Assembly: GCA_041905405.1 (NCBI GenBank)
Contig: JAYRLC010000012.1
Location: 22,301-86,300 of the forward strand
DNA: 64,000 bases
Source: RAM1 sp041905405
GTDB lineage: Bacteria > Pseudomonadota > Gammaproteobacteria > Burkholderiales > Burkholderiaceae_C
Direction: 5' to 3'
Shown in pieces: positions 24,231-32,654 of this stretch. Under the pieces are notes generated by a model. It saw only the letters and a program-made list of their open reading frames with translations. It made no database searches and had not been told where the DNA came from. Position 1 is the stretch's first letter. Each line of letters starts with the position of its first letter. The position numbers were made by a program, and so were the translations under genes.

Positions 24231-25848
24231 CGCGGGCCGCCCGGGGCCGGACACCGCGTCTGACGAGCCGCGGGACGACGTTCCGCCGGACAGCGCCCCT
24301 GTGGGGCTTGCGCAGGCGCGGCTGCGCCACACGCCCGGTGGCGCCAGTTTCGATCCGGCCAAGGACACGATTTACTCGGACTTCACTGCTTCGGTGCAGG
24401 ACATGCTGGATGCGCTGCAGCAGCCGATGGCGCCGGGGGCGCGCACGCGCGCCCAGCGCCTGCTGCGGCCCCTGCTGGTGGCCTGGGTGGTGCTGCACCG
24501 CGGCGCCGGGCTGCTGCGCCTCATGGTGCGACGCTGGATACGCCACCATCCCGGGCTGGCCGGCCGCACGCTGGAGACGCTGCTGTGGCCGGCGTTCTTC
24601 ATTTACCTGTGCTTCATCAGCAACCCGGCCAACCCGTTCTACGTCAACGAAGGCTTTCCCTGGCCCTGGCTGGGCCCGTGGCTGATCGCGTTGCGCTACG
24701 GGGTGGGCCACGGCGCGGTGGCGTCGTTCGGCCTGCTGGCGGCCTGGGGCCTGCTGTCGCCGGGCGCTGAGTTCCCGCGCCTGTACTTTCTGGGTGGGGC
24801 GATCGCGATGCTGATCGCGGGCGAATTCGGCAGCTACTGGCGGCTGCGTGTGCTGCGCCTGCAGGAAAGCCTGCGCTTCCTGAACGACAAGGCCGAGCGG
24901 CTGACGCGGCGGCTGTACCTGGTGAAGCTGTCGCACGACGAGCTCGAATACGAAATGGTGGATCGCCCCGGAACGTTGCGCGAGGCGCTGATCGACCTGC
25001 GCTCCATGATGGACCGCTACACGCGCAGCAACCCCCATGATGTGAGCGGCCTGCCCGGCGCGCAGATGATGCTGGACTTCGTGGTGACGCACTGCCGCGT
25101 GGAAACCGCTGCGCTGTACGAGGTGCGCATGGAGCCCGCGCTTCAGCTCAGCCGCGTCGCGGCGGTGGGCCGCATCGTGGACCCGTCGGACGACGACCCG
25201 ATGGTGCTGCGCGCCCTGCAGACCGGCCACCAGGTCCACCTGCAGGACGCGCTGCTGGACCAGTCGCGCCGCTCGTCGCTGATCGCGGCGACGCCGCTGA
25301 TCAGCACGGAACGACAGCCGTTCGGGCTGATGGTGATCGGCAACATGCCGTTCACGGCGCTCACGACCGAGAACCTGCAGACCATTGCCGTGCTGCTGGA
25401 AAGCTACGCCGACTACCTGCGCCTGTCCGTGAGCGCCGGCGAACTGCTGGCCATCTGGCCCAACGCGCCGCGCGGGCTGGCCGGCGAGTTCGGCTGGCTC
25501 ACGCGACTGCGCACCGACTATGGCCTGGAAAGCCGCTGCGTCGTCTGGCGCGCCGAGCATGCGCGCCAGACCGAGATCCTGGACGCGCTGATGGAACTGC
25601 ACTCGCGGGGCGAAACCGCCTGGCGCTGGCCGCTGCCCGGCACGGGGCAGCAGGGCGCGCCCTGTGTGATCGCGCTGGTGCCTTTTTCGGACGCGGCGGC
25701 CGTGCGCATCTACAAGCAGCGGCTGGTCGATGGCATCACGCAGCGCTTTGGCGAGGTGACGCCGCAGGAGCTGAGCGCGTTCGACTTCGCACTGGGCCGC
25801 GAGCAGGGGTTTGCACGCCTGCGCTGGCTGGTGGAGAGCAAGGAATGA
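24178..25848 (+). CDS. pelD: PelD, c-di-GMP receptor of the Pel synthase
   Basis: An inner membrane protein with about four transmembrane helices (between residues 95 and 225), a GAF domain (about 285-425) and a degenerate GGDEF domain (about 430-556). In P. aeruginosa, c-di-GMP binds PelD through an RxxD motif and a later Arg, switching synthesis on. Here the matching place appears to read RGET (Arg477, Thr480), with Arg510 downstream, so the Asp seems absent. The start is uncertain: the 556-residue frame opens with TTG at 24178, overlapping pelC by 53 bp. TTG at 24196 and GTG at 24301 are alternatives. Confidence 0.88.
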   Translation: MSRESALTQRADPPQRADAGRPGPDTASDEPRDDVPPDSAPVGLAQARLRHTPGGASFDPAKDTIYSDFTASVQDMLDALQQPMAPGARTRAQRLLRPLLVAWVVLHRGAGLLRLMVRRWIRHHPGLAGRTLETLLWPAFFIYLCFISNPANPFYVNEGFPWPWLGPWLIALRYGVGHGAVASFGLLAAWGLLSPGAEFPRLYFLGGAIAMLIAGEFGSYWRLRVLRLQESLRFLNDKAERLTRRLYLVKLSHDELEYEMVDRPGTLREALIDLRSMMDRYTRSNPHDVSGLPGAQMMLDFVVTHCRVETAALYEVRMEPALQLSRVAAVGRIVDPSDDDPMVLRALQTGHQVHLQDALLDQSRRSSLIAATPLISTERQPFGLMVIGNMPFTALTTENLQTIAVLLESYADYLRLSVSAGELLAIWPNAPRGLAGEFGWLTRLRTDYGLESRCVVWRAEHARQTEILDALMELHSRGETAWRWPLPGTGQQGAPCVIALVPFSDAAAVRIYKQRLVDGITQRFGEVTPQELSAFDFALGREQGFARLRWLVESKE

Positions 25849-26897
25849 TCGCCTGGCTCAAGGTCGCGCTTGCGCTGGTGGCCGAGCTGTCGTCGCTCAC
25901 GCTGCTGTTTGGCGATCTGCGTCTGGCGGGCCAGCCGGTGGACAACCTGGCCGCGTACTTCGCGCTGCATGGCGTGGCGGCGGCCGTGTCGGCCTGGCTG
26001 GCCTGGGCGTTGCTGCCGCCGCAGTACCGGGCGCCCGCGCGGCCGGCTTGGGCGCTGCTGTACTGCTTTGCGTTCTTCATCCCCGTGCTGGGGGTATTGA
26101 CCACCGTGCTGGCCGTGCAGGTGGCGCAGCGCTTCCCCAAAATTCTGCGTACTGAGCGGTTTGTGGCCGTACACATGCCCGAGTTTTCGGGCGTGCAGCG
26201 CGAATCGACCGAACGCGCCGACCTGCGCGCAGCCGACGCGCGCCGCATCCTGAAAGACCCGTCACTGCCGCTGGAGACGCGGCTGCGCGTGTTGGTGGCG
26301 CTGCAGTCCATGCGGCCCAAGGCGGCCGTGCCGCTTCTGCAGGGCCTGCTGGCCGATCCGTCCGAGGACATCCGCCTGTTGGCCTACAGCATGGTGGACG
26401 CGTGGGAAAAAGACCTCACGCGCCAGATCCAGCAGGCCCGTGAACGCCTGCACGAGGCGCGCGAGGGCGACGAGCGCGCGCCGCTGGTCAACGCGCTGCG
26501 CCGCCTGGCCGAACTGCACTGGCTGCAGGTGGACACGGGCCTGGCGCGTGGCGACCTGCGCCGCTTTGCGCTGGAGCAGGCGCAGAAGCTGTGCGAGGAC
26601 GTGCTGGTGCTCGACTCCTACGTGCCCAGCGTGTGGCAGCTGTATGCGCGCGTGCTGATCGAGCTGGACCAGCTGGCGGCCGCCGACCGGGCGCTGAACC
26701 TGGCGCGCAAGGTGCGCATGCCGCTGCAGGAAATCTGGCCGCTGATGGCGCAGATCGCGTGGCTGCGCCGCGACCTGGAGGGCGTGCGCAAATACATGAG
26801 CCGCATGCCCGACAGCGCGCAGCTGCCGCACCAGCTGCGCGGCATGGCGGCGTTCTGGCGCAACAAGCAGGTCAGCGGGGTGGACCTGCATGTCTGA
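25845..26897 (+). CDS. pelE: PelE, inner membrane TPR protein of the Pel synthase
   Basis: A 350-residue protein with three hydrophobic segments in the first 85 residues, then a soluble helical region with TPR-like repeats (for example LCEDVLVLDSYVPSVWQLYA and LDQLAAADRALNLARKVRMP). PelE joins PelD, PelF and PelG in the inner membrane synthase complex. ATGA overlap with pelD and 8-bp overlap with pelF show tight coupling. Weakly conserved in sequence; identity rests on size, topology and position. Confidence 0.88.
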   Translation: MIAWLKVALALVAELSSLTLLFGDLRLAGQPVDNLAAYFALHGVAAAVSAWLAWALLPPQYRAPARPAWALLYCFAFFIPVLGVLTTVLAVQVAQRFPKILRTERFVAVHMPEFSGVQRESTERADLRAADARRILKDPSLPLETRLRVLVALQSMRPKAAVPLLQGLLADPSEDIRLLAYSMVDAWEKDLTRQIQQARERLHEAREGDERAPLVNALRRLAELHWLQVDTGLARGDLRRFALEQAQKLCEDVLVLDSYVPSVWQLYARVLIELDQLAAADRALNLARKVRMPLQEIWPLMAQIAWLRRDLEGVRKYMSRMPDSAQLPHQLRGMAAFWRNKQVSGVDLHV

Positions 26898-28461
26898 GCC
26901 CGTCAACTTCAAGGCCGACGTGGGCCTGCTGCTGGAAGGCACCTACCCCTACGTGTCCGGCGGCGTGTCCAGTTGGGTGCACCAGATCATCAACGGCTTT
27001 CCCGACCTGACGTTCGCGATCTGCTTCCTGGGCTCGCGCAAGCAGGACTACGGCGCCATGAAGTTCCAGCTGCCGCCCAACGTGGTCCACATCGAGGAAC
27101 ACTACCTGTACGAGACCGACGGCGCGCCGCCGGTCACGCCGCAGCGCGGGGACGCGGGCATGTTCGCGCTGAACCGCGAGCTGCACGATTACTTTCGCAA
27201 CCCGCAGGCGCTCGCGCAGCGCGGCGGCGAAGTGCTGGAAACCATCACCGGCGAACTCGAAGGCCGCATGGACCGCTCGCAGTTCCTGTACACCGAGCAG
27301 GCCTGGAACTACGTGACCGAGCAGTACCGCGAGCGCTGCACGGACCCGAGCTTTGTGGACTACTTCTGGACGGTGCGCACCATGCATTCGCCGATCTGGG
27401 TGCTGTCGGCCATCGTCGAAAAGTTTCCGCCGGTGCACTGCTACCACTCGGTGTCCACGGGGTACGCGGGCTTTCTGGGCGCGCTGCTCAAGCGGCGCTG
27501 GGGCCGCCACCTGATCCTGAGCGAACACGGCATCTACACCAAGGAGCGGCGCATCGACCTGTATGCCGCGCGCTGGATCGCCGACAACCGCACGCTGCTG
27601 CAGCGCGACGCCACGCACGCGGGGTACTTCCGCACCATGTGGATCCGCTTCTTCGAGGCGCTGGGCCGCATGTGCTACGACGCGAGCGACCAGATCATCG
27701 CGCTGTACGAAGCCAACCGCCTGCGCCAGGTGCAGGACGGCGCCGACGCGCGGCGCACCAGCAACATCCCCAACGGCATCGACGTGGTGCGCTTTGGCGC
27801 CCTGCGCGCGCAGCGGCCGGCGCAGGTGCCGCCCATCATGTGCCTGATCGGCCGCGTGGTGCCGATCAAGGACATCAAGACCTACATCCGCGCCACGCGC
27901 ACCATCGCCAACCGCATGCCTCATGTGCAGGCCTGGATCGCGGGGCCCGAGGACGAAAGCCCCGACTACGCCGCCGAATGCAAGGACCTGGTCAACAGCC
28001 TGGGCCTGTCGGACAACGTGAAATTCCTGGGCTTCCAGAAGCTCACGGACCTGCTGCCGCAGATCGGCCTGGTGGTGCTCAGCTCCATCAGCGAAGCGCT
28101 GCCGCTGGTGATCCTGGAAGGCTACGCCGCCGGTGTGCCCACCGTCAGCACCGACGTGGGTTCGTGCCGCCAGCTCATCTACGGACTCGATGAAGAAGAC
28201 CAGGCCCTGGGCGCGTCGGGCGAAGTGGTGGGCATTGCCGACCCGCAGGCGCTGGCCGAGGCCGCCATGCGCCTGCTGGGCGACACCAACGCCTGGCACA
28301 AGGCCGCGCAGGCCGGCATCCAGCGGGTGGAGCGTTACTACACCCATCCCGTGATGTTCGCGCGCTACCGCGCCGTGTACGACCAGGCGCTGGGTGTCAC
28401 GCCGCCGCCCGCCGCGCCGCCTGGCGGGGGCGACGACATGGACCTGCTGCTGGAGGGCTGA
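26890..28461 (+). CDS. pelF: PelF, GT4 glycosyltransferase of Pel synthesis
   Basis: A 523-residue cytoplasmic GT-B fold glycosyltransferase that polymerises the Pel chain from UDP-sugar. The N-terminal half includes LLLEGTYPYVSGGVSSWVHQ, characteristic of PelF. The family GT4 EX7E motif lies in SEALPLVILE (Glu402 and Glu410), preceded by IGRVVPIKDIKTYIRA, the nucleotide-sugar binding segment. Length is close to the Pseudomonas protein (507). It overlaps pelE by 8 bp and shares one base with pelG. Confidence 0.96.
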   Translation: MSEPVNFKADVGLLLEGTYPYVSGGVSSWVHQIINGFPDLTFAICFLGSRKQDYGAMKFQLPPNVVHIEEHYLYETDGAPPVTPQRGDAGMFALNRELHDYFRNPQALAQRGGEVLETITGELEGRMDRSQFLYTEQAWNYVTEQYRERCTDPSFVDYFWTVRTMHSPIWVLSAIVEKFPPVHCYHSVSTGYAGFLGALLKRRWGRHLILSEHGIYTKERRIDLYAARWIADNRTLLQRDATHAGYFRTMWIRFFEALGRMCYDASDQIIALYEANRLRQVQDGADARRTSNIPNGIDVVRFGALRAQRPAQVPPIMCLIGRVVPIKDIKTYIRATRTIANRMPHVQAWIAGPEDESPDYAAECKDLVNSLGLSDNVKFLGFQKLTDLLPQIGLVVLSSISEALPLVILEGYAAGVPTVSTDVGSCRQLIYGLDEEDQALGASGEVVGIADPQALAEAAMRLLGDTNAWHKAAQAGIQRVERYYTHPVMFARYRAVYDQALGVTPPPAAPPGGGDDMDLLLEG

Positions 28462-29831
28462 TGGCAGGCATCGGCTTCGAGCTGCGCAAACTGCTGCAAC
28501 GCGAAAGCTACTTCGCGCTGGTGCGCGCGTACGCGTATGCGGGGCTGATCAGCTCGGGGCCGTGGGTGCTGTCCATCGTGGGGCTGGTGGTGATCGGCGT
28601 GCTGTCGGTCAACATCGTGGTGCCCAACCTGCTGGTCACGCAGTTCCAGGTGTCGGTCACCTACCTGATCGCGGGGTCGCTGATCTTGACGGGCGTGGTG
28701 CAGCTTGCGTTCACGCGCTGGGTGTCGGACCAACTGTTCGCGCACAAGGGCGTGGACATCGTGCCCAACTTCGCGGGCGTGCTGCTGGTCACCAACCTGG
28801 TCGCCGGCACGCTGGCGGTGATGCTGGCGTTCCTGGAGTTCCGCGAGGAAAGCGCGCTGTACCGCGTGCTGATGGTCGCGGGCTTCGTCACCATGTGCGA
28901 CATCTGGGTGGCCACCATCTTCATGAGCGGGCTGAAGTTCTACAAGACCATCGTGGCGCTGTTCGGTGGGGGCTACGGCATCTCGGTGCTGCTGGCGGTG
29001 TGGCTGCGCCAGTACGGGCTGGAGGGGCTGCTGGGCGGCTATGTTGTGGGGCAGTTCCTGATGCTGGCGGGCATGTTCTTCATCATCCTGCGCAGCTTCC
29101 CGGCGGAAAGGCTGATCGCGTTCGACTGCTTCCGTCCCGGCGCAATGCTGCCCACGCTGATGGCCGTGGGCTTTCTGTACAACTTCGCGATCTGGGCCGA
29201 CAAGATCGTGTTCTGGGCCGCGCCCGAAACCAGCCAGGCCGTGATCGGCCCGCTGCGCGCGAGCGTGATTTATGACATGCCGGTGTTCCTGGCGTACCTG
29301 AGCATCATCCCCGGCATGGCGGTGTTCCTGGTGCGGTTCGAGACGGACTTTGTCGAGTGGTACGACAAGTTCTACAACGCCGTGCGCGAAGGCGGCTCGC
29401 TGGAAGAGATCGCCCGCATGCGCGACGAAATGGTGTTCGCCGTGCGCCAGGGCCTGTTCGACATCATCAAGATGCAGACCCTGGCCGTGCTGGTCATGAT
29501 CGTCTTCGCGCCCACGATCTTTGAAAAGCTGGGCATCAGCCCGCTGTACCTGCCGCTGTTCTACGTGGACGCCGTGGCCGCCAGCCTGCAGGTGGCGCTG
29601 CTGGCCGTGATGAACGTGTTCTTCTACCTGGACCGCAGGCGCGCCGTGCTGGCCACGGTGGGGTTGCTGTCGTTCCTGAACGTCGTACTGTCCGTCGTGT
29701 CGCTGAAACTGGGCGTGGCGTTCTATGGCTACGGCTTCGCGGCAGCGCTATTGATCACGCTGGTGGTTTCGTTGCGGGTGCTGGAGCGGAAGATTTCGCG
29801 GCTCGAATACGAAACCTTCATGCTGCAGTGA
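28461..29831 (+). CDS. pelG: PelG, polytopic membrane subunit of the Pel synthase
   Basis: A 456-residue integral membrane protein with about twelve hydrophobic segments, starting MAGIGFELRKLLQRESYFAL, a highly typical PelG N-terminus. It is related to the MATE/MOP flippase group and is thought to carry the growing polymer across the inner membrane. Conserved loop segments include WADKIVFWAAPETSQ and RFETDFVEWYDKFYNAVREG. Length equals the Pseudomonas protein. It closes the pel cluster and is followed by a repeat and the toxin-antitoxin pair on the opposite strand. Confidence 0.96.
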   Translation: MAGIGFELRKLLQRESYFALVRAYAYAGLISSGPWVLSIVGLVVIGVLSVNIVVPNLLVTQFQVSVTYLIAGSLILTGVVQLAFTRWVSDQLFAHKGVDIVPNFAGVLLVTNLVAGTLAVMLAFLEFREESALYRVLMVAGFVTMCDIWVATIFMSGLKFYKTIVALFGGGYGISVLLAVWLRQYGLEGLLGGYVVGQFLMLAGMFFIILRSFPAERLIAFDCFRPGAMLPTLMAVGFLYNFAIWADKIVFWAAPETSQAVIGPLRASVIYDMPVFLAYLSIIPGMAVFLVRFETDFVEWYDKFYNAVREGGSLEEIARMRDEMVFAVRQGLFDIIKMQTLAVLVMIVFAPTIFEKLGISPLYLPLFYVDAVAASLQVALLAVMNVFFYLDRRRAVLATVGLLSFLNVVLSVVSLKLGVAFYGYGFAAALLITLVVSLRVLERKISRLEYETFMLQ

Positions 29832-29839
29832 CGGTTTTG

Positions 29840-29874
29840 CTCCCTCTCCCTCTGGGAGAGGGTTGGGGTGAGGG
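29840..29874. repeat. Dispersed 35-bp palindromic repeat, copy 1
   Basis: CTCCCTCTCCCTCTGGGAGA followed by GGGTTGGGGTGAGGG, containing the hairpin CCCTCTCCC/GGGAGAGGG. A second copy with one base different lies at 50620-50654. It is an intergenic repeat widely seen in proteobacteria, here just after pelG, where it may act as a terminator or mRNA end. Confidence 0.8.
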
Positions 29875-29875
29875 C

Positions 29876-30172
29876 TCAACGAGCCCGCCAAAACCCCGGC
29901 CGCCTGCGCTGATGTGCCACAGCCAGGACGATGGCCTTGGACCCGTCGATCTCATAGAAGACCGTATACGGGAAGTGCCTGAGGTGGTAACTATGGATCC
30001 CCTCACTGTCTTTAGACCATCTGTCAGCCGTTTGAGCCAATCCGTCATTCGCTTGCAGCGCTTCGGCCCGAAAAGCGTCGGCAGCCAGCGGCGATCTGTC
30101 GAAATACCAGCGGTAAGCGCCGCGAAGATCATCCTCCGCGTCCGGAAGGACGACCGGAGAAAACACGGTCAC
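29876..30172 (-). CDS. RelE/ParE-family toxin
   Basis: A 98-residue protein with the RelE/ParE fold pattern: an N-terminal helical pair (PDAEDDLRGAYRWYFDRSP, LAADAFRAEALQA) followed by strands SYHLRHFPYTVFYEIDG and KAIVLAVAHQRRRPGFW. The start is the GTG that overlaps the antitoxin stop (GTGA); an in-frame upstream ATG would give a longer overlap and is less likely. Such toxins block gyrase or cut mRNA; which applies cannot be told. It pairs with the antitoxin gene just upstream. Confidence 0.88.
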   Translation of the reverse strand: MTVFSPVVLPDAEDDLRGAYRWYFDRSPLAADAFRAEALQANDGLAQTADRWSKDSEGIHSYHLRHFPYTVFYEIDGSKAIVLAVAHQRRRPGFWRAR

Positions 30173-30393
30173 AGGGACGAAATTCGTTGCCGGGCTTCGG
30201 CCCACGGCACAGCCTGTACCGTGCCCGCGCGCATCGCATCACGACGGCGCCTGATCTCGGCACGCCAGGCGTCGGAGATGCCCGCGTCTTCGGCACTCTC
30301 CAGGCTGTCCAGCAACGCGACAGCAACGGCCGAGCGCTCGGCCGGCGGCAGTGCCAACACCTCGTCAAGTACGTGATCAACCCGCGCATTCAT
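30169..30393 (-). CDS. Antitoxin of the addiction-module family
   Basis: A 74-residue acidic helical protein: VLDEVLALPPAERSAVAVAL then SDAWRAEIRRRRDAMRAGTV and a final QAVPWAEARQRISSL. The pattern LPPxER...LLDSL...W..EI..R...G....PW.E.R is that of the unstable-antitoxin family partnered with RelE/ParE toxins. It overlaps the toxin by 4 bp. It probably controls its own promoter with the toxin. Confidence 0.88.
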   Translation of the reverse strand: MNARVDHVLDEVLALPPAERSAVAVALLDSLESAEDAGISDAWRAEIRRRRDAMRAGTVQAVPWAEARQRISSL

Positions 30394-30431
30394 ACAGTTC
30401 AGTCTAGCACTGAACCCTTGAATGCCGGTAC

Positions 30432-31772
30432 TCAGGAAGCGCCTGAACCCCGTGCCCTGGACGCCAACCACACCAGCACCAGCACCGGCAGCCCCAGCAG
30501 CGCCGTCGCGTTGAAGAAGTCCACGTACCCGTACGCGTCCACGAACCTGCCCGAGAAGCCCGCCAGCCACTTCGGAAGCAGCAGCATCATCGAGCTGAAC
30601 AGCGCGTACTGCGTGGCCGAATAGCTCACGTTCGTGAGCGACGACAGGTAGGCGATGAATGCCGCCGACGCGATGCCCGACGACAGGTTGTCGGCCGACA
30701 CCACGAAGATCAGCGCCTGCACGTCGTGGCCGCGGCCGGCCAGCCAGGCGAACAGCAGGTTGGTGGCCGCGCTCAGGATCGCGCCCAGCATCAGCACGCG
30801 CATCACGCCCAGCCGCATGGACAGCGCGCCGCCCACGAACGCGCCCACCAGGGTCATGATCACGCCGTAGATTTTGGTCACGGCGGCGACCTCGTCCTTG
30901 GTGTAGCCCATGTCCACGTAAAACGGGTTGGCCATGATGCCCATCACCACGTCGCTGATGCGGTACACCGCGATCAGCGCCAGGATCAGCACGGCCTGCC
31001 ATTGGTAGCGCCGAAAGAAATCCGCGAACGGCTCGATCAGCGCGCCCTGCAGCCATTCGGCCGCGTTGCGCGCGGGCGGCAGCTCGCGCCGCGCGGGCTC
31101 GCGCGACAGCAGCACCGTCAGCACGCCCACCAGCATGGATGCGGCCATGACCAAGTACGCGGTCTGCCACGCGGCGTGCTGGTAGTTGCCGGCCGTGGCA
31201 GTCTCGGCCCGCGCCGCGATCCACAGCACCCCCGCGCCCGCCCAGATCATGGCCAGCCGGTAGCCCGTCTGGTAGGTGGCGGCCAGCGCCGCCTGGCGCT
31301 GCGTGTCGGCTGACTCGATCCGATAGGCGTCCAGCGCAATGTCCTGCGTGGCCGAACCAAACGCCACGGCCAGCGCGCACCACACGATGGGACCCAGCGC
31401 ATCGCGCGGGTCGGCCAGCGCCATGCCCACCAGGCCCGCCATGATGGCGAACTGCGACAGCAGCAGCCAGCCGCGCCGCCGGCCCAGCGTGCGGGTCAGC
31501 CCCGGCAGCGGCAGCCGGTCCACCAGCGGCGCCCAGCACCACTTGAAGCCGTAGGCCAGCCCCACCCAGCTGAGGTAGCCGATGGTCGTGCGATCAATGC
31601 CCGCCTCGCGCAGGCGAAAGCTCAGCGTGCCCAGCACCAGCAGCAGCGGCAACCCTGCGGAAAAACCCAGCGCCAGCATGCGCAGCGTGGCCGGCTCCAG
31701 GTACACGCGCAGGGTCTCGGTCCAGGAAGGACGCGGCGCGGCGGAAGCAGGGGAGGGGATTTCGTCTGACAT
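30432..31772 (-). CDS. ampG: AmpG-like muropeptide permease (MFS)
   Basis: A 446-residue major facilitator with about twelve transmembrane helices. The AmpG signature region is clear: MLALGFSAGLPLLLVLGTLS, YLSWVGLAYGFKWCWAPLVD and GSATQDIALDAYRIE. AmpG imports anhydromuropeptides (GlcNAc-anhydroMurNAc peptides) for cell-wall recycling and, in some species, beta-lactamase induction. Length is between the enteric (491) and shorter homologues. It is divergent from the M48 protease gene, with only 34 bp between the starts. Confidence 0.92.
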   Translation of the reverse strand: MSDEIPSPASAAPRPSWTETLRVYLEPATLRMLALGFSAGLPLLLVLGTLSFRLREAGIDRTTIGYLSWVGLAYGFKWCWAPLVDRLPLPGLTRTLGRRRGWLLLSQFAIMAGLVGMALADPRDALGPIVWCALAVAFGSATQDIALDAYRIESADTQRQAALAATYQTGYRLAMIWAGAGVLWIAARAETATAGNYQHAAWQTAYLVMAASMLVGVLTVLLSREPARRELPPARNAAEWLQGALIEPFADFFRRYQWQAVLILALIAVYRISDVVMGIMANPFYVDMGYTKDEVAAVTKIYGVIMTLVGAFVGGALSMRLGVMRVLMLGAILSAATNLLFAWLAGRGHDVQALIFVVSADNLSSGIASAAFIAYLSSLTNVSYSATQYALFSSMMLLLPKWLAGFSGRFVDAYGYVDFFNATALLGLPVLVLVWLASRARGSGAS

Positions 31773-31806
31773 GAAAACGGTTACTTCTGTTTATTATTGC
31801 CCCACT

Positions 31807-32640
31807 ATGTGCACGCTCTGCATGACCAAACAATCTGCCTGGTCCGGCCGCCGGGGTTTCCTGCTGGCCGCGGGGGCCGCGGCGCTGGAGCCTGCCATCG
31901 CGCAGGTGAACGTGGGCGAGGCGTCGCGCCTGCGCACGCTGGTGCCGGCGGGCGAGCTGGAGACGGCCGCCAACCAGCAGTACGCACAGATGATGGCGCA
32001 GGCGCGCGCCCAGCGCGCCCTGGCCCCTGACAACCACCCCCAGCTGCAGCGCCTACGCGCCATCAGCAGCCGCCTGATCCCGCTCGCGCCCAAGTGGAAC
32101 GACCGCGCCAGGGACTGGAAATGGGAGGTCAACCTGATCGGCAGCAAGCAGATCAACGCCTTCTGCATGCCCGGCGGCAAGATCGCCTTCTACACCGGCA
32201 TCCTGGACCAGCTCAAGCTGACCGACGATGAGGCCGCCATGATCATGGGCCACGAAATGGCCCACGCGCTGCGCGAACATGCGCGCTCGCGCATCGCCAA
32301 GACACAAGGCACGGGCGCGCTGCTGTCCATCGGCGCGCAGCTGCTGGGTCTGGGGCAGCTGGGCGATGTGGCGGCCAATATCGGCACACAGCTCATCACG
32401 CTCAAGTTCAGTCGCACCGACGAGACCGAGGCCGACCTGGTCGGCCTGGAGCTGGCCGCGCGCGGGGGCTTCAACCCCGACGCATCGGTGAGCCTGTGGC
32501 AGAAGATGGGCCAGGCCAGCGGCGGCGCGGGCGGCCCGGGGTTCTTGTCCACCCACCCCACGGGGCCGGACCGCATCCGCGAGCTGCAGGCCAACGTGCC
32601 CAAGGTGCGCGGGCTGTACGAGCAGGCGCGCCGGGGCTGA
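31807..32640 (+). CDS. M48-family zinc metalloprotease, exported
   Basis: A 277-residue periplasmic peptidase related to LoiP/YcaL and BepA. The N-terminus has a CxxC (MCTLC) before an export signal with twin arginines (GRRGFLLAAGAAAL). Zinc ligands are in MGHEMAHALREHARSR (HExxH) and the third ligand Glu in SRTDETEADLVGLELAARGG. C-terminal FLSTHPTGPDRIRELQ is typical of M48 outer-membrane quality-control proteases. Start 31807 is chosen over a second ATG at 31822; the latter would drop the CxxC and give a standard signal peptide. Confidence 0.9.
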   Translation: MCTLCMTKQSAWSGRRGFLLAAGAAALEPAIAQVNVGEASRLRTLVPAGELETAANQQYAQMMAQARAQRALAPDNHPQLQRLRAISSRLIPLAPKWNDRARDWKWEVNLIGSKQINAFCMPGGKIAFYTGILDQLKLTDDEAAMIMGHEMAHALREHARSRIAKTQGTGALLSIGAQLLGLGQLGDVAANIGTQLITLKFSRTDETEADLVGLELAARGGFNPDASVSLWQKMGQASGGAGGPGFLSTHPTGPDRIRELQANVPKVRGLYEQARRG

Positions 32641-32654
32641 GCGCCACCGGGCTG

